Shown here: positions 48,370-58,428 of the stretch, one piece after another | Position numbering within the stretch: the first letter of the stretch is position 1 | How the letters are laid out: each line of letters opens with the position of its first letter | NCBI RefSeq assembly: GCF_022678645.1 | Contig: NZ_JALBWV010000051.1 | Location: 1-64,000 of the forward strand | Direction of reading: 5' to 3' | Source of the DNA: Saccharopolyspora soli | Lineage (GTDB): Bacteria; Actinomycetota; Actinomycetes; Mycobacteriales; Pseudonocardiaceae | Length of the DNA stretch: 64,000 nt | Translations under genes and position numbers: made by a program | Notes under the pieces: model-generated | What the model was told of the DNA's origin: nothing | Database searches by the model: none | The model's input: only the letters and a program-made list of their open reading frames with translations

Positions 48370-49308
48370 ATGGCAGAACAACGCAGGATCGGCACCGGCT
48401 TCGGCGCCGAGAGCACCGCCGACGACGTCCTCACCGGTATCGACCTGTCCGGCTGGACCGCGCTGGTCACCGGTGGGTATTCGGGTCTCGGTCTGGAAAC
48501 CACCCGGTCCCTGTCCCGCGCCGGAGCGCACGTCGTCGTGCCCGCCCGCCGACCGAGCACCGCATCAGCCGCGCTGCGCGACATCGGCCGGGCGGAAGTG
48601 CACGAACTCGACCTGGGCGATCAGCGGAGCGTCCGGGAATTCGCCGACCGGTTCAGGGAGACCCCCGGCGCGCTCGACATCGTCATCAACGGTGCCGGGA
48701 TCATGGCCTGCCCGAAAACGCGGGTCGGTCCCGGTTGGGAAGCGCACTTCGCGACCAACCACCTGGGGCACTTCGCGCTCGTCAACCGCCTGCTTCCGAC
48801 GTTGTCAGCGAGGGCACGAGTGGTTTCGGTGGCGTCGTCGGGGCACTTCCTCTCCGGAATCCGCTGGGACGACGTGCAGTTCCGCAGCGGCTACGACCGG
48901 TGGCTGGCCTACGCCCAGTCGAAGACCGCGAACGCCCTGTTCGCCCGGCACCTCGACGCGCTCGGCTTGCGCGCTTTCGCCGTGCATCCGGGGAGCATCC
49001 TCACACCGCTGCAACGGCACGTGCCACGCGAGGAATGGGACGGCCTGGGCTGGGTGACACCGGACGGCAAGCCCGCCGTCGGGTTCAAAACCCCGGCGCA
49101 GGGCGCGGCGACCGCGGTGTGGGCAGCGACCGCGCCAGTGCTGGACGAACACGGCGGGGCCTACTGCCAGGACTGCGACATCGCCGAACCCGCCGCGACC
49201 GACGACATGCTGATCGGCGGCGTCAAACCCTGGGCCACCGACCCCGCCGCCGCAGCCCGCCTCTGGGACCTCTCGGCCAGCCTCACCGGCGTGAACGCGT
49301 TCGCCTGA
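48370..49308 (+). CDS. Short-chain dehydrogenase/reductase
   Basis: 312 residues. NAD(P) site TALVTGGYSGLGLETTRSLS (TGGxSGLG), cofactor-choice region VVVPARRPSTA (Arg pair favours NADPH), INGAGIMACPKT (NAG), ATNHLGHFALVNRLLP (Asn), SVASSGHFLSGIRW (Ser) and YAQSKTANALFAR (Tyr-x-x-x-Lys). All catalytic residues are present. The family reduces or oxidises carbonyl or alcohol groups on small molecules. ATG 48370 follows a GTG by one codon. It is expected to be induced through the divergent MerR. The substrate is unknown, possibly a reactive aldehyde. Confidence 0.85.
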   Translation: MAEQRRIGTGFGAESTADDVLTGIDLSGWTALVTGGYSGLGLETTRSLSRAGAHVVVPARRPSTASAALRDIGRAEVHELDLGDQRSVREFADRFRETPGALDIVINGAGIMACPKTRVGPGWEAHFATNHLGHFALVNRLLPTLSARARVVSVASSGHFLSGIRWDDVQFRSGYDRWLAYAQSKTANALFARHLDALGLRAFAVHPGSILTPLQRHVPREEWDGLGWVTPDGKPAVGFKTPAQGAATAVWAATAPVLDEHGGAYCQDCDIAEPAATDDMLIGGVKPWATDPAAAARLWDLSASLTGVNAFA

Positions 49309-49346
49309 TCCCTTCCTGCGGTCCGGACCGGTTGTCCACTGTGGAG

Positions 49347-50570
49347 TCAGCCGGTGTAGAGAGTGGCGAGCATGGCTTCCACCGCGATGATCGGTTTGAC
49401 GTTCTGGGTCAGGGCCAAGCGGCATTCCAGCACCGCGTCCAGGCGGCGCAGCGCCGATTCCGACGTCCATTCGGTTGCCGCCTTGGACACCGCGCTCCCG
49501 AAGTCCGGGTGGTTCAGCGGCGCCTCCGAGCCCGCGCGGGTCACCAGCACGTCCCGGTAGAAGCCCGCGAGATCGACCAGCGCCAGGTCGAGCGCATCCC
49601 GTTGCGAACGGGTGGCGCGCGACTTCTGGCGCTTCTCCAGCTCTTTCAGTGCCGCGTTCGCGCCTCGGGTGGCCGCTGCCGTGCCCTTGCCGGTGCCGCC
49701 CGCACCCATCGCGGTCTTCAGCTCTTCCTTCTCAGCCTCGTTGCGGTCCTCGTTCGCCGTGACCGCTTCGGTCTCCGCCAGCTTCACCAGTCCGGTCGCC
49801 GCCGTGAACACGTCCGAAAACCGGCGCAGCCCCAGCGGAATGCGCAACACCGACTCACGCCGCTCCCGCGCCTCCTCGTCGGTCGCCAGCCGCCGCGCCC
49901 GGCCGATGTGACCGCCGCACACCGACGCCGCCCACTGGGCGAGCTCGGCGCCAACGCCGTCGCGCTCCTGCAACACCTCGGCGATCGCGCCGGACAGCGG
50001 AGTGCGCAGCTGCACCACGCGGCACCGGGAGCGGATCGTGACGGACACGTCCTCCGGGTGGTCCGATGGCGCGCACAGCAGGAACACGGTGCGCGGCGGC
50101 GGCTCCTCCACCGCCTTGAGCAGCGCGTTCGCCGCGCCTTCGGTGAGCCGGTCGGAATCCTCGATCAGCACCACGCGCCACTGGCCGGTGGTCGGCCGCC
50201 GCGCGGCGGCCTGCACGAGCGCGCGCATTTCCGCGACCGAGATCGACAGGCCCTCCGGCACCACCAACCGCACATCGGCGTGGGTACCGTGCAGCACCGT
50301 CCGGCACGCCGCGCACTGCCCGCAGCCCGGCGAATCGGTGTCCGTGCACTCCAGAGCCGCAGCGAAAGCCCGCGCCGCGATCGACCGGCCCGATCCCGGC
50401 GGCCCGGTGAACAGCCACGCGTGCGTCATCGCACCCGGCGGGACGGGCTCACCCGTCACCTGGAGACGAGCGGCCCGCACTGCCGCGAACAGCGTCCGCA
50501 CCGCGTCGGGTTGCCCGACGACCTCCGCCCACACCCCGGTCCTCGGCTGCTCCGGAGCGTCGGTCTGCAT
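49347..50570 (-). CDS. holB: DNA polymerase III delta' subunit
   Basis: 407 residues. Part of the clamp loader that places the beta clamp on DNA. Visible: GQPDAVRTLFAAVRAARL, AMTHAWLFTGPPGSGRSIAA (P-loop region), the four-cysteine zinc module ECTDTDSPGCGQCAACR, VVLIEDSDRLTEGAANALLK, and the SRC arginine-finger motif in SVTIRSRCRVVQLRTPL. The C-terminal collar domain is followed by a charged insert near residue 290 (EDRNEAEKEELKTA). ATG 50570 has GGAGGCGA upstream. Lies 3' of topA on the same strand, the order also found in mycobacteria. Confidence 0.93.
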   Translation of the reverse strand: MQTDAPEQPRTGVWAEVVGQPDAVRTLFAAVRAARLQVTGEPVPPGAMTHAWLFTGPPGSGRSIAARAFAAALECTDTDSPGCGQCAACRTVLHGTHADVRLVVPEGLSISVAEMRALVQAAARRPTTGQWRVVLIEDSDRLTEGAANALLKAVEEPPPRTVFLLCAPSDHPEDVSVTIRSRCRVVQLRTPLSGAIAEVLQERDGVGAELAQWAASVCGGHIGRARRLATDEEARERRESVLRIPLGLRRFSDVFTAATGLVKLAETEAVTANEDRNEAEKEELKTAMGAGGTGKGTAAATRGANAALKELEKRQKSRATRSQRDALDLALVDLAGFYRDVLVTRAGSEAPLNHPDFGSAVSKAATEWTSESALRRLDAVLECRLALTQNVKPIIAVEAMLATLYTG

Positions 50571-50694
50571 CACGTCGCCTCCAGCGTCTTGCGGGACACC
50601 CGCACCCGGTCGGCGGAGAAGGCATCGCCACTCACGCCGCCTCCGGTCTTCGCGGACACCAAGACTGTACGGGGCGACACCGACCGGCCTGCGA

Positions 50695-51030
50695 TCAACC
50701 GAAGTACAGCTCCAGCACCCGGCGCAGGATCGCGAACGCCACGGCCGCGCCGATGACCAACACGATCAGTAGCCCGATGATCGACCCGGCCGTCCGCCGC
50801 GGCCTCTCGTGCGGCGGTTCCAGGCGCGGCGTCTGGAGGCTCCGCTCCGCTGCCGAGACCCGACGGCGCTGCACCGGCCTGCGAACGTCCTCAGCTCTGC
50901 GCCGCGGCGGCAAGCGAGGCGGCACGGTCCGCTGCTGCGGGACCGAGAACGAACCGGACAGGGCGTCCCGTCGAACGGGCAAGGGCGACAACGGCTGCGT
51001 GCCGTCCAAGCCGTGCAAGGCATCTCGCAT
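50695..51030 (-). CDS. Small basic membrane-anchored protein
   Basis: 111 residues. The first 80 are Arg/Pro-rich and polar (PPRLPPRRRAEDVRRPVQRR), followed by one membrane helix at about residues 82-103 (SIIGLLIVLVIGAAVAFAIL) and a short tail, so it is a C-terminally anchored cytoplasmic protein. GGAGG lies 6 bases before ATG 51030. It sits between topA and holB and may be in their operon. No known family; the arginine-rich part could bind nucleic acid or phospholipid. Confidence 0.65.
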   Translation of the reverse strand: MRDALHGLDGTQPLSPLPVRRDALSGSFSVPQQRTVPPRLPPRRRAEDVRRPVQRRRVSAAERSLQTPRLEPPHERPRRTAGSIIGLLIVLVIGAAVAFAILRRVLELYFG

Positions 51031-51093
51031 GTCCGCCTCCCGAGGCTCCGGTTATCCGGAAAGTCTCCACCTCGGGTCGGCGGAACACCAGGA

Positions 51094-53859
<2,766 letters not shown>

Positions 53860-54071
53860 GCTTACCTGCTCTCTTCTCCCGGAAGCATCCGTCGCACCCG
53901 GTGTTGCTCGACAAGTTCCTCAGTGTGCCCCCTACCCGGTCGGTTGTGCCGTACCGGGAACGCACAGGGTTGCATATAACACGCCGGTGCTCGGCAACTT
54001 CTTCTTGTACGAACGTATCGGGTTACGGTCGTGTTCCAACGCGTGACCTGGCGTGATGTGCGTCAAACCGG

Positions 54072-54665
54072 TCAGGACACCAACGGCCACGTTCGCTCGA
54101 TCGCACCATCGGGAATCGGGCCGACGAGTTCGGCGAGTCGTGCGAGCCGACGACGACCGGTGACGCGCAGCGCCGGGCCACCGGCCCGCGGGCCGACCGG
54201 CCTGGCCGGGAGGCCACAGCCGAGCAGCGCCGCGGTCAGCGGCTCGTGCGTGTCGGGAGCGTGCGGGTCGAGCCCGAGGCGGTAGCCGGTGGGCTCGGCG
54301 CAGCCAGCGGCCAGCGCCCAGATCCGCAGGGCGGCGCCGTCCGGGACGAAGTCCTGGGGAACCGATTTCACGGCGCCGCGCAGCCACTGCGCGGCGAGGC
54401 CGGTGAGGTCCCTGCGGAAGGCAGTGCGGACCAGCGGGCGGCCTTCGTCGGAGCGGCCGAGTTCAGCTTCCACACCGCGTTCGGCGCACGCTTTGACCAG
54501 CGAGCGGGCCCGCCATTCGGCATCGACGACCACGGACAGCCGAGCCGCCGTGCCGCGGCCGAAGCCGACCGCCTGCCCCGGTCCGCACAGCATCCCCGCG
54601 AGATCGGCGACGTCGGGCTGCCGCGCCTCGGCCGAGTAGAAGGACAGCTGGTCCACGGCCCGCAT
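54072..54665 (-). CDS. Conserved actinobacterial protein next to topA (Rv3647c position)
   Basis: 197 residues from ATG 54665. The middle and end, VVVDAEWRARSLVKACAERG, TAFRRDLTGLAAQWLRGAVK, LRIWALAAGCAEPTGYRLGL and AALLGCGLPARPVGP, recall the LAGLIDADG-like fold of the sporulation regulator WhiA, without a recognisable catalytic acid. This is a weak structural guess. Its place directly upstream of topA on the same strand matches the mycobacterial Rv3647c. No membrane segment. A DNA-related role would fit fold and neighbourhood. Confidence 0.7.
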   Translation of the reverse strand: MRAVDQLSFYSAEARQPDVADLAGMLCGPGQAVGFGRGTAARLSVVVDAEWRARSLVKACAERGVEAELGRSDEGRPLVRTAFRRDLTGLAAQWLRGAVKSVPQDFVPDGAALRIWALAAGCAEPTGYRLGLDPHAPDTHEPLTAALLGCGLPARPVGPRAGGPALRVTGRRRLARLAELVGPIPDGAIERTWPLVS

Positions 54666-54732
54666 GCTAGAACAGCAGTTCGACCTTGGCCAGCACATCC
54701 ACCCAATTGCGCGAGCAGATGAAGCAGGCCGA

Positions 54733-54792
54733 CAGTTTTGCCTGAAACTGCCGACCCGGCATCCAGCGATTGCCAGTTTTAGGCAAAACTGG
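54733..54792. repeat. Nested inverted repeats after the lipoprotein gene
   Basis: 54773-54792 is CCAGTTTT-AGGC-AAAACTGG. 54733-54750 is CAGTTT-N6-AAACTG. In addition AGTTTTGCCT at 54734 and AGGCAAAACT at 54781 are exact complements, so the two small hairpins can merge into one larger. Terminator or regulatory role between two minus-strand genes. Confidence 0.6.
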
Positions 54793-54835
54793 AAAAAGAA
54801 AACTTGATTCCGCATCGCGAAATTTAGCTTCGGGG

Positions 54836-55432
54836 TCAGCGTGGCGACTGTGGCTGCTGGGGTGGGGCGAAGAAGGGTTTGCACTCCGGTGCTTGGTGGG
54901 CGGCGGTGTTGAGCTCCTTGTTCTGCTCCAACTGGACGAACTTGTCCTTGAGGTTGAGCTGGCTGCCCTTCTGCAGCTGCTGCTGCACCCCCGCCATGCC
55001 CGCCTGGAAGCGCTGCTGGTCCGTCGGATCGACCTGTTTAGCCTGGTCACCCGCGGTTCGCAGGATGTCGCGGACCTCGGTGAAGCCCTGTTGGAAGCCG
55101 CTGTTGACCTGGTCGGCGCCCTTGATCGGCGGCGTGCCCAGGCCCTGCAGCCCGCGGACCGTGTCGTCGGCAGTGCGCGCCGCCGAGTCGATTCGGTCGA
55201 CCACCGTTTTCTTGAGCGTGCTCGTGTTCGTCCGATCCACACCCGGGAGCTGCTGCTGGGCGGCGGAGAAGCCGCTGACCAGCCCGCATAACCGGCCCAC
55301 CCAGGCGACCCCTTCGGGGCTCGGGGCGGCAGCCTGCGGGTTCGGCGCCGCCTGCGGTGGCGCAGCAGCGCATCCGGTGAGCGCCAGGGGGATGGCGGCG
55401 AGTGCCGCGATGGACGTCGAACGGATCTTCAT
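54836..55432 (-). CDS. Lipoprotein with helical core
   Basis: 198 residues from ATG 55432 (GAGGAG 6 bases upstream). Lipoprotein signal: IAALAAIPLALTGCAAA, with lipid attached to Cys21. The mature part starts with an Ala/Pro linker and then forms long helices (VGRLCGLVSGFSAAQQQLPG, LKKTVVDRIDSAARTADDTV, QQRFQAGMAGVQQQLQKG) and ends in a Gln/Pro-rich tail. A Cys pair (LCGLV and PECKPF) might form a disulfide. It belongs to helical lipoproteins common in Pseudonocardiales; function unknown. It lies just downstream of hppA on the same strand, 178 bases apart. Confidence 0.75.
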   Translation of the reverse strand: MKIRSTSIAALAAIPLALTGCAAAPPQAAPNPQAAAPSPEGVAWVGRLCGLVSGFSAAQQQLPGVDRTNTSTLKKTVVDRIDSAARTADDTVRGLQGLGTPPIKGADQVNSGFQQGFTEVRDILRTAGDQAKQVDPTDQQRFQAGMAGVQQQLQKGSQLNLKDKFVQLEQNKELNTAAHQAPECKPFFAPPQQPQSPR

Positions 55433-55610
55433 GCGCACTCCTCGCGGAGATCGGAGTTGCTTTCGCCGTGCCGCCCAGACTCTCTCGCACCGTCCGCCGG
55501 TCACCGGAAGCCGGGGTCGATCAGCCGCCGAAACCCCAGCGCAGCAGCAGGGCGCCACCCCGAGCTGGGGAGGCGCCCTGCTTACCGCTGTGGCAGTCCC
55601 TGGTGCGACG

Positions 55611-57986
55611 TCAGGTCGCGCCGTTGACCGCCTTGTCGTCAGAAGTGGATGACTCCGCGATCGCCGTGGAACGCCGCTTGGAGATCACAACCGCTCCGAT
55701 GATCACCGCGGACGCGACGACCGCGATGCCGATGCGCACCGCCGGAGACGCGGCGTCGCCGACGGTGAAGGTGACCACTGCCGGTGCGATCAGCAACGAC
55801 ACCAGGTTCATCACCTTCAGCAGCGGGTTGATCGCCGGACCGGCGGTGTCCTTGAACGGGTCGCCGACGGTGTCGCCGATGACCGTGGCAGCGTGCGCCT
55901 CGGAGCCCTTGCCGCCGTGGTAGCCGTCCTCCACCAGCTTCTTCGCGTTGTCCCAGGCACCACCGGAGTTGGCCAGGAAGATGGCCATCAGGGTGCCGGA
56001 GGCGATCGCACCGGCGAGATAACCGGCCAGCGGACCGACACCCAGGCCGAAACCGACCGCGATGGGCGCCAGCACGGCGAGCAGACCCGGCGTGGCCAGC
56101 TCGCGCAGCGAGTCGCGGGTGCAGATGTCGACGACCCGGCCGTACTCGGGACGCTCCGAGCCGTCCATGATCCCCGGCTTGTCGCGGAACTGCCGCCGCA
56201 CCTCGTAGACGACGGCACCGGCCGCGCGGGACACCGCGTTGATGGCCAGCCCCGAGAACAGGAAGACCACCGCGATCCCGATGATCACGCCCACCAGCAC
56301 GTTCGGCGCGTAGACGAAGAACTCGATGGTGCTGAGCTGGCCGCCCACATCGGCGAGCGCCTTGCCGATCGCGTCCGTGTAGGACCCGAACAGCGCGGTC
56401 GCGGCGAGCACCGCCGTGGCGATCGCGATGCCCTTGGTGATCGCCTTGGTGGTGTTGCCGACGGCGTCCAGCTCGGTGAGGATCTTCGCGCCTTCGCCCT
56501 CGACGTCACCGGACATCTCGGCGATGCCCTGGGCGTTGTCGCTGACCGGGCCGAAGGTGTCCATCGCGACGATCACGCCGACGGTGGTCAGCAGACCGCA
56601 GCCAGCCAGCGCGATGGCGAACAGCGCCACCGGCAACGAGCCGGACAGCAGGAACGCGCCGAACACCGCCGCACCGATGACCAGCGCGGTGTAGACGGCG
56701 GACTCGAAGCCCACCGACAGACCGGAGAGGATCACGGTGGCCGCGCCGGTCAGCGACGACTTGCCGACGTCGCGCACCGGGCGGTGCTCGGTGGCGGTGA
56801 AGTAGCCGGTGAGCTTGAGGATGACCACCGCCAGCAGGATGCCGATGACGACCGCGACCAGCGCGATCAGCGCCGGGCTGCCGCCGGTGGCGCGGATGTT
56901 CTCCGAAACCCCGGTCAGCTCGCTGAAGGTGCTGGGCAGGTACAGCATCGCGGCGATCGCGCAGAGCACCGCGGAGATGCCAGCCGAGATGTAGAACGAC
57001 CGGTTGATCGCGGTCAGCGCGTTCTCCCCGGTGCGGGCCTTGGTGATGTAGACGCCGATCACCGCGGTCACCACGCCGATCGCGGGCACGATCAGCGGGA
57101 ACAGCAGGCCGTGCAGGCCGAACGCGGCGGTGCCGAGGATCAGCGAGGCGACCAGGGTCACCGCGTAGGACTCGAACAGGTCGGCCGCCATCCCGGCGCA
57201 GTCGCCGACGTTGTCACCGACGTTGTCGGCGATCGTGGCGGCGTTGCGCGGGTCGTCCTCCGGGATGTTCTGCTCGACCTTGCCGACCAGGTCGGCTCCC
57301 ACGTCGGCGGCTTTGGTGAAGATGCCGCCGCCGACTCGCATGAACATCGCCAGCAGCGCGGCGCCGAAGCCGAAGCCTTCGAGCACGCGCGGTGCGCCCC
57401 CGGCGTAGACCAGGACCACCAGCGCGGCGCCGAACAGGCCGAGACCGACGGTGGTCATGCCGACCACGCCGCCGGTGCGGAACGCGACGCGCATCGCCTT
57501 CTCGCGGCCCTCACCCGCTTCGCGGGCGGCCGCCGCGACGCGGACGTTCGCGCGGGTGGACAGCCACATCCCGAGGTAGCCGATGGTGGCCGAGAAAGCG
57601 GCGCCGAACAGGAAGAAGATCGATCGGCCGATCTGTTCGCCGGTGGTTTCCGCAGGCAGCGCGAACAGCAGCAGGAATACGACCACCGCGAAGATCGCCA
57701 GGGTGCGGAACTGCCGGTTCAGGTAGGCCGATGCGCCTTCCTGCACGCCCTTGGCGATGTCCTGCATCTTGGCCGTGCCTTGGCCAGCGGACAGCACCTC
57801 CTTGATCAGGACGTAGCCGAGGGCCAATGCGGCCAGGGCGATCACCATGACGACGCCGACCACGGCGTAGTCAGCACCGCCGAGCTCGATACCGGTGGCT
57901 TGCTGGGCGAGGTCCATCCGGGTTTGCGAGCTCGGTGGTGCAGCGCCCTGGGCCCAGCCGTGCTGGACCGGGGTGAGCAGGGACAT
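55611..57986 (-). CDS. hppA: Membrane proton-translocating pyrophosphatase
   Basis: 791 residues with about 16 membrane helices. It couples pyrophosphate hydrolysis to proton export. Active-site signatures: GGGIFTKAADVGADLVGKVE, then EDDPRNAATIADNVGDNVGD and, near the end, IGDTVGDPFKDTAGPAINPL. The K+-independent type is indicated by lysine in AVGNTTKAITKG, where K+-dependent enzymes have alanine. CCAGGAGG lies 4 bases before ATG 57986. It complements soluble Ppa. The 440 bases upstream (57987-58428) carry no gene; a 13-bp palindrome ATTTGG-C-CCAAAT at 58246-58258 is visible there. Confidence 0.96.
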   Translation of the reverse strand: MSLLTPVQHGWAQGAAPPSSQTRMDLAQQATGIELGGADYAVVGVVMVIALAALALGYVLIKEVLSAGQGTAKMQDIAKGVQEGASAYLNRQFRTLAIFAVVVFLLLFALPAETTGEQIGRSIFFLFGAAFSATIGYLGMWLSTRANVRVAAAAREAGEGREKAMRVAFRTGGVVGMTTVGLGLFGAALVVLVYAGGAPRVLEGFGFGAALLAMFMRVGGGIFTKAADVGADLVGKVEQNIPEDDPRNAATIADNVGDNVGDCAGMAADLFESYAVTLVASLILGTAAFGLHGLLFPLIVPAIGVVTAVIGVYITKARTGENALTAINRSFYISAGISAVLCAIAAMLYLPSTFSELTGVSENIRATGGSPALIALVAVVIGILLAVVILKLTGYFTATEHRPVRDVGKSSLTGAATVILSGLSVGFESAVYTALVIGAAVFGAFLLSGSLPVALFAIALAGCGLLTTVGVIVAMDTFGPVSDNAQGIAEMSGDVEGEGAKILTELDAVGNTTKAITKGIAIATAVLAATALFGSYTDAIGKALADVGGQLSTIEFFVYAPNVLVGVIIGIAVVFLFSGLAINAVSRAAGAVVYEVRRQFRDKPGIMDGSERPEYGRVVDICTRDSLRELATPGLLAVLAPIAVGFGLGVGPLAGYLAGAIASGTLMAIFLANSGGAWDNAKKLVEDGYHGGKGSEAHAATVIGDTVGDPFKDTAGPAINPLLKVMNLVSLLIAPAVVTFTVGDAASPAVRIGIAVVASAVIIGAVVISKRRSTAIAESSTSDDKAVNGAT

Positions 57987-58428
57987 CCGTCCTCCTGGGT
58001 TGTGCTCGGTTCAAATGCCGGAGCCCCGCAACGCTCGACCGGGCTCCGATGCGCGGTAGGCGGCCCCGCCCGGTACGGCCGGTGAGCTTGCGCTGGCCGT
58101 CCGTGGCGACGTCGTGGGTCGGAAGTCTATTCAGGCCCCAAGTGGCTTACTTCACGGTGTGATACGCAACTCGTGCTGACGTGCGGATCTGTTATCGAAT
58201 AATCGATTCAGAAAGATCCTTGATCATCCGAATGGCCATAACTCAATTTGGCCCAAATGGGTGACATGGGGTAGGGAAATCGTCCCTGCGAATCCTCCCG
58301 GTTTCCACTGCACTCAGAAGCACCGCCCAGAATCGCGCGGAGACCATCCGATCAGGCGATACCGATGCGGTTGCGGTAATCGGGAAGTCGTGCGCCGGGC
58401 GCGGCGCGCCTTGTGCAAGGCTCGCTGT

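Noticed and set aside
55893..58085. 730-codon plus-strand frame opposite hppA
   Set aside because: Asp/Gln/His/Arg-rich antisense of a membrane protein; no start signal or domain.
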